The notes under the pieces were generated by a model, which was given only the letters and a program-made list of their open reading frames with translations, ran no database searches and had not been told where the DNA came from. Positions 1 to 8,379 of a stretch of DNA of 64,000 bases are shown piece by piece (within the stretch, counting starts at the first letter, position 1; each line of letters starts with the position of its first letter). Origin of the DNA: Streptomyces prunicolor NBRC 13075. Its GTDB lineage: Bacteria > Actinomycetota > Actinomycetes > Streptomycetales > Streptomycetaceae. The position numbers were made by a program, and so were the translations under genes. The DNA is taken from NCBI RefSeq assembly GCF_000367365.1, contig NZ_BARF01000054.1, positions 1 to 64,000 on the forward strand, given 5' to 3'.

Positions 1-332
1 CCCTTCGGTGTTCCAAACTCTATCAGTGTTTTTCCGGCCCCCTGACCACCGTCCTGCAGGCATGCAGAAGATGACCCCGGGATAGGATCTGACAAGTTGG
101 GTGCTGCCAGGCCAAGCAAAGACGCTTGGTCACGTCGCTCGGCCTCAAGCAGGAGTACGACTGTACATGCGGCCGTAGAGCAGGTGCAAATCGATTAGAG
201 GTGTGGTCTAGACCACTAATCCGGACCTCTCAGGCGGAACCGGTACTACATATGACATACCCTGCTACTCAGTGTGCCGTCCGGGACAGACAGTGACGGC
301 CTCATCACATTTCCACCCCTGGGAGGCTTCCC
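1..332. other. Region upstream of crr, no gene seen
   Basis: I see no convincing gene in this stretch. It holds the control region of the PTS operon: a DasR-type palindrome at 202-217 and a GGGAGG ribosome binding site just before the ATG at 333. The first 180 bases show no recognisable element. No -35/-10 pair could be assigned with confidence. Confidence 0.6.
202..217. promoter_or_regulatory. dre-type operator (DasR responsive element)
   Basis: The sequence TGTGGTCTAGACCACT contains a perfect 14-bp palindrome at 203-216 and fits the dre consensus ACTGGTCTAGACCACT bound by the GntR regulator DasR. It lies 116 bp upstream of crr. In S. coelicolor DasR controls crr and ptsI through such a site and links PTS sugar uptake to N-acetylglucosamine and development. 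The regulator itself is not in this window. Confidence 0.9.
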
Positions 333-782
333 ATGACCAGCGTGACGTCCCCTCTCGCAGGACGTGCCATCGGACTGACGGAGGTGCCGGATCCGGTCTT
401 CGCCGGAGCCATGGTCGGCCCCGGCATGGCCATCGACCCCGTACGTGAGCCTTCCGAGGCCGTCTCCCCCGTGGACGGAGTCATCGTCTCCCTCCACCCG
501 CACGCCTTCGTCGTCGTGGACGGTGAGGGACACGGCGTGCTGACTCACCTCGGAATCGACACCGTGCAACTCAATGGCGAGGGCTTCGAGCTGCTCGTCA
601 ACAAGGGCGACAACGTGACCCGCGGCCAGGGCGTCGTGCGCTGGAACCCGGCCGCCGTAGAGGCCGCCGGCAAGTCCCCGGTGTGCCCGATCGTCGCTCT
701 CGAAGCCACGGCCGAGGCTCTGTCCGATCTCCGCGAGGACGGCGATGTGAAGGCCGGAGACAGTCTCTTCTCCTGGGAGTGA
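333..782 (+). CDS. crr: PTS glucose-type IIA component (Crr)
   Basis: A 149-residue EIIA(Glc)-family phosphocarrier. It accepts phosphate from HPr and passes it to sugar-specific IIB domains at the membrane. The two conserved active-site histidines are visible, His57 in HPHAF and His72 in LTHLGIDTV, with the 15-residue spacing found in E. coli IIAGlc (His75/His90). The ATG at 333 has a GGGAGG ribosome binding site. ptsI follows directly, and no IIB, IIC or HPr gene is present, so this is the general EIIA shared with permeases encoded elsewhere, as in S. coelicolor (SCO1390). The dre site upstream indicates DasR control. Confidence 0.95.
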   Translation: MTSVTSPLAGRAIGLTEVPDPVFAGAMVGPGMAIDPVREPSEAVSPVDGVIVSLHPHAFVVVDGEGHGVLTHLGIDTVQLNGEGFELLVNKGDNVTRGQGVVRWNPAAVEAAGKSPVCPIVALEATAEALSDLREDGDVKAGDSLFSWE

Positions 783-861
783 TGTCAATGCCGTCGTCAT
801 GACGGTGAGCAGGACAACCACCGCGGCGGCGGGACCCGCCGCACTATCGGAGACGGGTGAG

Positions 862-2532
862 ATGGAGACAACGCTGCGAGGCGTCGGTGTGAGCCACGGT
901 GTGGCGATCGGCGAGGTTCGGCACATGGGGACGGCGGTTCTGGAACCGCCTGCCAAGCAGATTCCGGTGGAGGACGCGGAGCGTGAACAGGGGCGCGCCC
1001 GCCAAGCCGTGGACGCTGTGGCGGCCGACCTGATGGCGCGCGGCAATCTGGCGGGGGGCGAAGCCCAGGCGGTGCTCGAGGCGCAGGCCATGATGGCCCA
1101 GGACCCCGAGCTGATGGCGGACGTGGAACGGCGTATCGCGGTCGGCAGTACCGCGGAGCGGGCCGTGTACGACGCCTTCGCCGCCTACCGTGCTCTGCTG
1201 GCCGGTGCCGGTGAGTATCTCGCCGGTCGGGTGGCCGACCTCGATGACGTGCGGAACCGTATCGTCGCCCGCTTGCTCGGGGTGCCGATGCCGGGCGTTC
1301 CGGACAGCGACGAACCGTACGTCCTTATTGCTCGTGACCTTGCGCCGGCCGATACCGCGCTGTTGGACCCGACTCTGGTGCTCGGTTTTGTCACCGAGGA
1401 GGGCGGGCCGACGAGTCACAGCGCGATCCTGGCGCGGGCGCTCGGTGTGCCGGCGGTGGTGGCGCTGCCGGGGGCCGGGGAGTTGGCCGAGGGCACGGTG
1501 GTCGCCGTGGACGGCAGTACCGGCGAGATCTTTGTGAACCCCAGTGTTGAGAAGAAGGAGCAGCTGGAGGCCGCTGCAACCGCGCGCAAGGCCGCTCTCT
1601 CCGCTTCTACGGGTCCTGGTGCCACCTCCGACGGGCACAAGGTGCCGTTGCTGGCCAATGTCGGCGGTCCTGCCGACCTGCCGGCCGCCTTGGAGGCGGG
1701 GGCCGAGGGTGTGGGGCTCTTCCGTACCGAGTTCCTTTTTCTGGACGACAGCAAGAACGCGCCGTCCGAGGAGAAGCAGATCGAGGCCTATCGGCAGGTG
1801 CTCGAGGCGTTCCCCGAGGGGCGTGTCGTCGTGCGGGTGCTGGACGCGGGCGCGGACAAGCCCTTGGACTTCCTGACTCCGGCCGATGAGCCGAACCCCG
1901 CTCTGGGTGTGCGCGGGTTGCGTTCGCTGCTCGACCACCCCGATGTGCTGCGCACGCAGTTGACGGCGCTCGCGAAGGCCGCCGAGGGGTTGCCGGTCTA
2001 CCTCGAGGTCATGGCTCCGATGGTCGCGGACCGTGCGGACGCGAAGGCGTTCGCGGACGCGTGCCGGGAGGCCGGGCTGCGGGCCAAGTTCGGTGCGATG
2101 GTGGAGATTCCGTCGGCCGCGCTGCGGGCGCGCTCGATTCTGCAGGAGGTCGAGTTCCTGTCGCTGGGGACCAACGACCTCGCGCAGTACACCTTCGCCG
2201 CCGACCGTCAGGTGGGTGCGGTGTCCCGGCTGCAGGATCCGTGGCAGCCCGCACTGCTCGACCTGGTCGCGATGTCCGCCGAGGGGGCGCAGGCCGAGGG
2301 CAAGAGCTGTGGTGTCTGCGGTGAGGCCGCGTCCGACCCGCTGCTGGCTTGTGTGCTGACCGGTCTGGGGGTCACCTCCCTTTCCATGGGTGCGGCTTCG
2401 ATTCCTTATGTGCGGTCGGCGCTGGCGAAGTACACGCTGGCGCAGTGTGAGCGGGCCGCGCTGGCCGCCCGGGCCGCCGACAGTGCCGAGGAGGCGCGCG
2501 CGGCGGCTCAGGCGGTGCTGTCCGGCGAGTAG
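862..2532 (+). CDS. ptsI: PTS enzyme I (phosphoenolpyruvate-protein phosphotransferase)
   Basis: A 556-residue cytosolic enzyme I. It autophosphorylates from phosphoenolpyruvate and phosphorylates HPr, starting the PTS relay. The phospho-His domain motif GGPTSHSAILAR places the active-site His at residue 186. The C-terminal PEP-binding TIM barrel shows GLFRTEFLF, SLGTNDLAQY and a Cys in SCGVCGEAA. The start METTLRGVGVS was chosen because enzyme I proteins begin there. An in-frame ATG at 799 would add 21 unrelated residues. The gene is 79 bp from crr and is probably cotranscribed with it. A strong hairpin terminator follows. Confidence 0.95.
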   Translation: METTLRGVGVSHGVAIGEVRHMGTAVLEPPAKQIPVEDAEREQGRARQAVDAVAADLMARGNLAGGEAQAVLEAQAMMAQDPELMADVERRIAVGSTAERAVYDAFAAYRALLAGAGEYLAGRVADLDDVRNRIVARLLGVPMPGVPDSDEPYVLIARDLAPADTALLDPTLVLGFVTEEGGPTSHSAILARALGVPAVVALPGAGELAEGTVVAVDGSTGEIFVNPSVEKKEQLEAAATARKAALSASTGPGATSDGHKVPLLANVGGPADLPAALEAGAEGVGLFRTEFLFLDDSKNAPSEEKQIEAYRQVLEAFPEGRVVVRVLDAGADKPLDFLTPADEPNPALGVRGLRSLLDHPDVLRTQLTALAKAAEGLPVYLEVMAPMVADRADAKAFADACREAGLRAKFGAMVEIPSAALRARSILQEVEFLSLGTNDLAQYTFAADRQVGAVSRLQDPWQPALLDLVAMSAEGAQAEGKSCGVCGEAASDPLLACVLTGLGVTSLSMGAASIPYVRSALAKYTLAQCERAALAARAADSAEEARAAAQAVLSGE

Positions 2533-2564
2533 TTCGGGCGGGAAGCCGTCCGTCGGCTGTGGTT

Positions 2565-2597
2565 CAGGGGCGCCTCACCAGTGGTGGGGCGCCCCTG
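2565..2597. terminator. Hairpin terminator after ptsI
   Basis: Inverted repeat with a near-perfect 15-bp stem (CAGGGGCGCC plus CACC against GGTG plus GGCGCCCCTG, one T-G pair) and a 3-nt loop. It lies between the convergent ptsI and the minus-strand gene ending at 2604, so it can act in both directions. There is no U-run, which is common in Streptomyces terminators. Confidence 0.85.
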
Positions 2598-2603
2598 GCG
2601 TGT

Positions 2604-3500
2604 TCAGTGGTGGTGTCCTCCCGGGGGCTGCTCCAGGTCTCCGAGGTCGGGCGGCACGCAGTAGTCGACGCCTGATTCCGGGGAGATGAGGTCGCCGGAT
2701 TCGACGTCGGTGCAGTAGGCGTCGAAGACCTCGCCGGCGGTCAGGGCTTCCAGGCCGTCGCCGCGCAGGCGCCAGCCGTAGATGCAGTCGGTGGTGTCGG
2801 GGCTGGTGGTGCGCATGACGAGGCCGCCAGGGCTTCGGGTGGCGAGGCCGAGGGCGAGGATCGTGGTGAATTCGAGGGCCTCGGCGTCGTCCAGGTGGGT
2901 TGTTCCGTCCTCGTCCTGGTCGGCGTGGAGGACGGAGACGAGGGTTTCCGGTGGTCCTGAGACGCTGCAGACGAGGTGTCGGTTGCCGGGTCGGGCGGTG
3001 TCGAGGATGCGGACGATGAGGCCGGAGGCTCGGGTGAAGGCCGCGCGGCCGATGTCCTCGCCGCAGGAGGCGCAGGTGCCGAGGCGGGCCAGGAGTGTGG
3101 TCGCGTACTCCCAGGTCGCCTGGCGGACGGCCTCGTCGACCAGGGCCGGTAGGAGGTCGGCCAGGGGCTGGCCCTCGTAGAGCATGGCGGGGCCGGTGGC
3201 GGCGAGTTCGGCCGTGAAGCGGGTGCGGCTCGACGGGGTGTCGGGATCGAGGCCGCTGTCGGCGCAGAACTCGGCGTATTCCTGCGGGTCGAAGAGGGCC
3301 ACGCTGGTGTGGCTGCCCTGGGAGGCGCGGATCTTGAGGAGGGCTTCCACCTGCTGGAGGTAGGCGGTGTGGTCGTCGAAGGTGAAGCTGCGATAGCGCC
3401 TCATGGCGCGGAAGTCCTGCTCGTCGGTCAACAGGCCGATGGTGCCTGCGATTTCGCGGCGCAGAACGCGTCGCATGGTCTGGTGGTCGGTGTGTGCCAT
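2604..3500 (-). CDS. Conserved hypothetical protein
   Basis: A 298-residue protein of unknown function. The start MAHTDHQ was chosen because AGGGGGAAAC stands just upstream. Twelve more residues are possible from an ATG at 3533. It is soluble and acidic, has no signal peptide or membrane segment, and contains a CASCG motif (about residue 150) and a His-rich tail (GGHHH). I recognise no catalytic motif. It is oriented toward ptsI and shares the bidirectional terminator. Its 5' end lies just beyond the 3' end of the MFS gene, which runs in the same direction 22 bp upstream, so the two could be cotranscribed. The codon usage is ordinary for the region, so the gene looks real. Confidence 0.8.
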   Translation of the reverse strand: MAHTDHQTMRRVLRREIAGTIGLLTDEQDFRAMRRYRSFTFDDHTAYLQQVEALLKIRASQGSHTSVALFDPQEYAEFCADSGLDPDTPSSRTRFTAELAATGPAMLYEGQPLADLLPALVDEAVRQATWEYATTLLARLGTCASCGEDIGRAAFTRASGLIVRILDTARPGNRHLVCSVSGPPETLVSVLHADQDEDGTTHLDDAEALEFTTILALGLATRSPGGLVMRTTSPDTTDCIYGWRLRGDGLEALTAGEVFDAYCTDVESGDLISPESGVDYCVPPDLGDLEQPPGGHHH

Positions 3501-3522
3501 GTTTCCCCCTGTGCACAGTCGA

Positions 3523-4797
3523 TCAATGCTCACTCACAGTAACCGGCGGCACTGACAACGGCGCCCGAGCGAGCGGTTCGCGGACCAGACGGTGCTGAAT
3601 CATGCAGGTCAGAGCGGTGACTGCGCCGAAGACCGTCCAGCCGAGGGGGCCGGTGGCGATGGCCGCGGTGACCGCGAGTGGGCCGATGCTGCGCTGGGTG
3701 GACTGGGCGAGTCCGTGCACGCCGAGGTAGGTGCCCTGGGCGGTGTCGGGTGCGAGGGCGACGGAGAGTTCCCACGAGATGGTGGCGTGCAGCATTTCCG
3801 CCATGGTGAAGGCGGCTGCCGACGCGGTGAGGAGCACCGTGGCGGTGGCGGCTCCGCCAGTGGCCGAGAGGGCCATGGTCGCGCCGCCCAGGGCGAAGGC
3901 GGCGGAGAGCGGTATCAGCAGGTTGCGGGTGGCGGCCGTCGTGGTGGCGAAGCGGGCCAGGGGGACGATGAGCGCCACCACCATCACGTTGTTAAAAACC
4001 ATCAGCAGGGGTGCGAGGCCGCGCGGTGCGTCGCTGGCGTGGGCGATCCACAGCGGCAGGCCGACTTTGAAGACGGCGTCGTCGAGGAAGAGGACGGTTT
4101 CGGTCGCGACGTACGCGAGGTAGGTGCGGTCGCGCCAGGGGTTCGGTGGCTTGCTCGCGGAGGGCGCGTCCTTTGACGTCTTTACGGTGCGCTGCGGCGA
4201 CGGGGGTTCGCCGCAGCGCATGGTGAGGGTAGCGACCGCGACGAAGGAGAGGGCGTCGCCGAGAAGAAGCCAGTGGTAGGCGGCGGTTGTGCCGACGGCG
4301 AGTGCGGCCGCGGCGGTGAGACCGCCCAGGGCCCAGCCCGCGTTGGCGGCGGTTCGGCTGATGGCCTGGTAGCGGATGCGGTCCGGGCCCGCGACGCGGG
4401 TGGCGTAGAGCTTGGTGAGCACGTTGGCGGCGCGGTCGCCGAAGCCACCGACGGCCGAGACGGTGATCAGCAGGACGTAGTTGTCCGTGGTGAGCAGGGC
4501 GAACGAGGCCAGGGCGCGCAGGAGTTGGAGGGCGACGAGGACGCGGGTGAGCGGGAACCGGTCGGCGAGGCGGCCGCCCAGGGGTGCGCCGGCGATACCG
4601 ATGGCTCCGGCGATCGCGGCGAGGGTGCCGACTTGGGCGATGGAGAGATGCGAGACGTAGGTGAAGTACAGGACGGACACGGAGGCCCACAGGCCGCTGC
4701 CGGTGCGGTCCACGAGGGCGATCGCGAGCATTCTGCGGCCGTTGCGCCCTCCAGGTATGCGTTTTGCCCGTACGGCTGCACCCCGCGTCGTAACCAC
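3523..4797 (-). CDS. MFS transporter
   Basis: A 424-residue major facilitator superfamily membrane protein with about 12 predicted hydrophobic segments and the loop 2-3 motif GGRLADRFPLTRV. Such proteins exchange small solutes or drugs against protons at the cell membrane, and the substrate is unknown here. The GTG start at 4797 has AAGGGGGG a few bases upstream. The reading frame stays open to 5937, but that extension runs antisense through the divergent regulator and is not a transporter sequence. The gene is divergent from a MocR-type regulator 21 bp away, which suggests that the regulator controls it. Confidence 0.88.
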   Translation of the reverse strand: MVTTRGAAVRAKRIPGGRNGRRMLAIALVDRTGSGLWASVSVLYFTYVSHLSIAQVGTLAAIAGAIGIAGAPLGGRLADRFPLTRVLVALQLLRALASFALLTTDNYVLLITVSAVGGFGDRAANVLTKLYATRVAGPDRIRYQAISRTAANAGWALGGLTAAAALAVGTTAAYHWLLLGDALSFVAVATLTMRCGEPPSPQRTVKTSKDAPSASKPPNPWRDRTYLAYVATETVLFLDDAVFKVGLPLWIAHASDAPRGLAPLLMVFNNVMVVALIVPLARFATTTAATRNLLIPLSAAFALGGATMALSATGGAATATVLLTASAAAFTMAEMLHATISWELSVALAPDTAQGTYLGVHGLAQSTQRSIGPLAVTAAIATGPLGWTVFGAVTALTCMIQHRLVREPLARAPLSVPPVTVSEH

Positions 4798-4818
4798 TGG
4801 CCCCCCTTGCGCTGAATT

Positions 4819-4832
4819 ATGTATTGGTACAT
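4819..4832. promoter_or_regulatory. Palindrome in MFS/MocR divergent promoter
   Basis: ATGTAttggTACAT, a 5-bp inverted repeat around 4 nt, in an unusually AT-rich stretch between two divergent genes. It overlaps the first possible ATG of the MocR gene and the likely promoter of the MFS gene on the minus strand. The position fits an autoregulatory operator for the MocR protein. If so, translation would start at GTG 4834 or 4843 rather than 4819. Confidence 0.45.
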
Positions 4833-6168
4833 AGTGATTGACGTGGCAATACAATATGGGATCAGTGGTACGACGGCCAAGGGGATTGCTGCGTCCGTCG
4901 AACGGCGCGTGGCCGAGGGCGCGTTGGGGCCCGGTGCCGCGCTGCCTCCGGTGCGACGGCTCGCGGATGAGCTCGGGGTGAGTCCGGGGACCGTCGCCAC
5001 GGCGTACAAGGAGTTGCGACAGCGGGGCATCGTCGTCACACGCGGGCGGGGCGGGACCGTGGTCGCACAGGCTCCGGCGGTGGCGTCGCGGCGGCCGCCC
5101 CGGGTCCCGGACGGCTTGCGGGACTTGGCCGGTGGGCACCCCGATCCGGCGTTCCTGCCGGCCCTGGTGCCGCCTTCGCGGCTCTCCCCCGGTGCGCGGT
5201 CCCACCGGTCGACGCCTCGGCTGGCGCGGTTGGAGGAGGCCGTACGGAACTGGCTTCGGCCCGATGGTGTGCCCGTGGAGCACGTGACCTTCGCGCACGG
5301 TGCGCTGGATCTGATCGCGCGGCTGCTGTCCGTGGAGTTGCGGCCCGGGGACGCCGTGGCCATGGAGGATCCCGGGTATCACCATCTGCTGGATCTGGTC
5401 ACGGCGTTGGGGCTGCGTATGGTGCCTGTCGCCGTGGACGACGAGGGGATGCGTCCCGATGCCCTGCGTGCGGCGCTGCGGGCGGGTGTGCGCGCCGTGG
5501 TGTGCAGTCCCCGGGCGCAGAATCCGCACGGGGGTTGCTTCTCGGCCGCGCGCCGGGACGCGCTCGTCGAGGTACTCCGGGATGAGCCGGAGGTACTGGT
5601 CGTGGAGAACGATCACGCGTCCGCCGTAGCGGCTGCTCCCCTGTGGTCGCTGGCCTCGGGTGGGCTGTCGCGTTGGGTGCATGTGCGGACCGTCAGCAAG
5701 TTCCTCGGCACCGACCTGCGGTGGGCCGCGGCAGCCTGTGATCCGGTTACGTTGGCACGGCACGACGGGCGGTTTCTGCTGACGTCCGGCTGGGTCAGTC
5801 ATCTCCTCCAGGAGACCGTCCACGGGCTGATGACGGACGACGGCACGCGCGCTTTGGTGATGAACGCCCAGGAGGCATACTCCTTGCGCCGGGAAGCCTT
5901 GCGCAAGGAGTTGGGCGGGCGGGGCATCGCGGCGCACGGGGCGAGCGGGATGAATCTCTGGGTGCCTGTGCGGGACGAGTCCGCCGTGGTCAACGGGCTG
6001 CGGTCGTACGGCTGGTGGGTCGCTGCGGGGGCGCGGTTTCGGTTGTCGTCCGAGCCTGGCGTACGGATCTCCGTCGCCGAGCTTGAGCCGGCCGACGCGG
6101 TGCGGCTGGCCTCGGACTTCGCCGCTGTGCTCGGCGAGGGCGAGTCCGAGGCCACCTATGGAGGGTGA
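4819..6168 (+). CDS. MocR/GntR-family regulator with aminotransferase domain
   Basis: A protein of up to 449 residues that joins an N-terminal GntR winged helix (about 10-75: LPPVRRLADELGVSPGTVATAYKEL) to a fold-type I aminotransferase-like domain. The PLP-binding Lys is in RTVSKFLGTDLR, and the aspartate-region motif is VVENDHASA. MocR proteins sense PLP adducts or amino compounds and usually control a divergent or nearby gene, here most likely the MFS transporter. The start is uncertain: ATG 4819 has no ribosome binding site and lies in an operator-like palindrome, and GTG 4834 or 4843 are in-frame alternatives. The effector is unknown. Confidence 0.88.
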   Translation: MYWYIVIDVAIQYGISGTTAKGIAASVERRVAEGALGPGAALPPVRRLADELGVSPGTVATAYKELRQRGIVVTRGRGGTVVAQAPAVASRRPPRVPDGLRDLAGGHPDPAFLPALVPPSRLSPGARSHRSTPRLARLEEAVRNWLRPDGVPVEHVTFAHGALDLIARLLSVELRPGDAVAMEDPGYHHLLDLVTALGLRMVPVAVDDEGMRPDALRAALRAGVRAVVCSPRAQNPHGGCFSAARRDALVEVLRDEPEVLVVENDHASAVAAAPLWSLASGGLSRWVHVRTVSKFLGTDLRWAAAACDPVTLARHDGRFLLTSGWVSHLLQETVHGLMTDDGTRALVMNAQEAYSLRREALRKELGGRGIAAHGASGMNLWVPVRDESAVVNGLRSYGWWVAAGARFRLSSEPGVRISVAELEPADAVRLASDFAAVLGEGESEATYGG

Positions 6169-6189
6169 TCGACCTCTACGGGAGGCCGA

Positions 6190-8166
6190 TCAGGCGCGTT
6201 TGCGGGCGAGCTCCTCGTAGAAGGTCAGCAGTCCGAGGTTGTCGATGGAGCCCGGGTTGACCGCCTTCTCCAACGGGGTGCCCTGGAGGAGGCGCTTGAC
6301 CGGTACCTCGATGCGCTTCCCGGTGAGGGTGTGCGGGACTCCGGGCACCTCGATGACCTCGTCGGGGACGTGGCGTGGGGAGAGCTGTTCGCGGATCGCC
6401 TGCTTGATGCGGCCCAGGAGGGCGTCGTCGAGGACCGCTCCGGGGGCGAGGTGCACGAAGAGGGGCATCCAGTAGCCGCCGTCGGGCTGTTCGATGCCGA
6501 TGACGAGGGATTCCTTGATCTCCGGGAGTCGTTCGACCGCTTCGTAGATGTCGGCCGAACCCATGCGCACGCCTTGCCTGTTGAGCGTGGAGTCGGAGCG
6601 GCCGTGGATGACGACGGAGCCTCGGGAAGTGACGGTGATCCAGTCGCCGTGGCGCCACACTCCGGGGTAGGTGTCGAAGTAGCTGTCGTGGTAGCGGGTG
6701 CCGTCCGGGTCGTTCCAGAAGTAGATCGGCATGGACGGCATGGGGTTGGTGACCACGAGCTCGCCGACCTCGTCGACCAGGGGTTCGCCGTTCGGGTCCC
6801 AGGACTGGAGGTCGGTGCCGAGACCGGGGGCCTGTAGTTCGCCGATGTACACCGGGAGGGTCGGTACGGCTCCCGCGAAGCAGGAGCAGACGTCCGTGCC
6901 GCCGCTGACCGAGGCGATCCACAGGTCGGCCCCGCTCTCCGCGAACTCGTCGTGCAGCCAGCGGAACCCGTCCGGGGGCAGAGGTGATCCGGTGGGGGCG
7001 ACGCACTTCACCTTGGAGAGGTCGAAGTCCCGGGCCGGGTGCACGCCGGCCTTGCGGCAGGCCATGACGTACGCGGCCGAGGTGCCGTAGAGGGTCGCCC
7101 CGGTGCGTTCCGCGATGCGCCACTGGGCGGCCGTGTCGGGGTACCCGGGGCTGCCGTCGTAGAGGACGATCGTCGTGCCCGTCAGGAGGCCGGAGACGAG
7201 GAAGTTCCACATCATCCAGCCCGTCGACGTGTACCAGAAGAAGCGGTCCTCGGGGCCCAGGTCGCAGTGCAGGCCGAGTTGTTTGAGGTGCTCTACGAGG
7301 ATGCCGCCCTGGGACTGGACGATGGCCTTGGGGAGGCCGGTCGTGCCGGAGGAGTAGAGCACCCACAGGGGGTGCTCGAAGGGAACCTCTTCGAAAACTG
7401 GCTCCACGTCCGCCGAGGTCAGGGACGACCACTCCAGGGCGCCTTCAGGGGTGTCGGTTCCCAGGAGGGGGATGTGGACCACCGCGCGCAGGGTGGGCAG
7501 TTCGCGGCGGAGTTCGGCGACCGTGTCGCGCCGGTCGTGCTCCTTGCCGCCATAGCGGTAGCCGTCGACGGTGAACAGGACGACGGGTTCGACCTGTTGG
7601 AAGCGGTCGAGGACGCTGCGGGCGCCGAAGTCGGGGGCGCAGGACGTCCAGACGGCGCCCACGGCGGCCGTGGCGAGCAGGGCGACGACGGCCTGCGGGA
7701 TGTTCGGCAGGTAGCCGCTGACGCGGTCTCCGGGGCGTACGCCGAGGGTGCGGAGTTCGGCGGCCAGGGAGCCGACCTGGCGGCGCAGCTCGGCCCAGGT
7801 GACCGGGCTCGGCTCGTGGGTCTCGTCGACGTACAGGAGGGCCGGTTCGTCGGCGCGGGTCGACGCCGCGCGCAGGGCGTGCTCGGCGTAGTTGAGGGTC
7901 GCTCCGGGGAACCAGTGCGCGCCGGGCATCGAGCGGTCGCCGAGCACGCGCGCGTAGGGGGTCGAGAAGCGGACGCCGAACCACTCGGTGACGGCCTGCC
8001 AGAACGTGTCCAGTTCATCGACGGACCAGCGGTGCAGTGCCGTGTAGCCGCCGTCGGAGGGGGCTCCATGGTGTTCGGCCGCCCAGGACTGGAACCTGGT
8101 GACCTGTGCCTGGGCGATGCGTTCCGGATCTGGCTGCCAGAGCGGCAGGGGGTTCGCGGTCGACAT
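6190..8166 (-). CDS. Acetoacetyl-CoA synthetase
   Basis: A 658-residue adenylate-forming enzyme (ANL superfamily) that activates acetoacetate with ATP and CoA, through acetoacetyl-AMP, to acetoacetyl-CoA. The AMP-binding loop YSSGTTGLPK lies at 271-280. The N-terminal part (LWQPDPERI, HRWSVDELDTFW, GAHWFPGATLNYAEHAL) is typical of acetoacetyl-CoA synthetases and distinguishes them from acetyl-CoA synthetase. The C-terminal catalytic Lys lies in LTGKRIEVPVKRLLQG. The ATG at 8166 has GGGAG upstream. The gene stands alone, convergent with the MocR gene. It would feed ketone bodies into lipid or polyketide precursor pools. Confidence 0.93.
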   Translation of the reverse strand: MSTANPLPLWQPDPERIAQAQVTRFQSWAAEHHGAPSDGGYTALHRWSVDELDTFWQAVTEWFGVRFSTPYARVLGDRSMPGAHWFPGATLNYAEHALRAASTRADEPALLYVDETHEPSPVTWAELRRQVGSLAAELRTLGVRPGDRVSGYLPNIPQAVVALLATAAVGAVWTSCAPDFGARSVLDRFQQVEPVVLFTVDGYRYGGKEHDRRDTVAELRRELPTLRAVVHIPLLGTDTPEGALEWSSLTSADVEPVFEEVPFEHPLWVLYSSGTTGLPKAIVQSQGGILVEHLKQLGLHCDLGPEDRFFWYTSTGWMMWNFLVSGLLTGTTIVLYDGSPGYPDTAAQWRIAERTGATLYGTSAAYVMACRKAGVHPARDFDLSKVKCVAPTGSPLPPDGFRWLHDEFAESGADLWIASVSGGTDVCSCFAGAVPTLPVYIGELQAPGLGTDLQSWDPNGEPLVDEVGELVVTNPMPSMPIYFWNDPDGTRYHDSYFDTYPGVWRHGDWITVTSRGSVVIHGRSDSTLNRQGVRMGSADIYEAVERLPEIKESLVIGIEQPDGGYWMPLFVHLAPGAVLDDALLGRIKQAIREQLSPRHVPDEVIEVPGVPHTLTGKRIEVPVKRLLQGTPLEKAVNPGSIDNLGLLTFYEELARKRA

Positions 8167-8379
8167 GGGGCGGCTCCCGGGACTGTGCGCGTCGTGTGCG
8201 TCGCCGCGCACGGGCGGGGGTGTGCGCGTGACGCGGCTGACACGGACGATGCCATGTGATCGACTTCTGCACCAGGGCACGCCCCACATAGTCCGTGTCG
8301 TGAAGATGTGGTCCCACCACGGGTGAACGGCAGTTGAACGACACGGTTATCCGGGGCCGGTAATGGCAGGGTGAACAGC

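Noticed and set aside
246..1938. Long minus-strand frames opposite crr-ptsI
   Set aside because: They are antisense shadows caused by high GC, with no family features; both plus-strand genes are certain.
4798..5937. N-terminal extension of the MFS gene to 804 residues
   Set aside because: The extension runs antisense to the whole front half of the MocR gene and is basic, low-complexity sequence with no membrane character.
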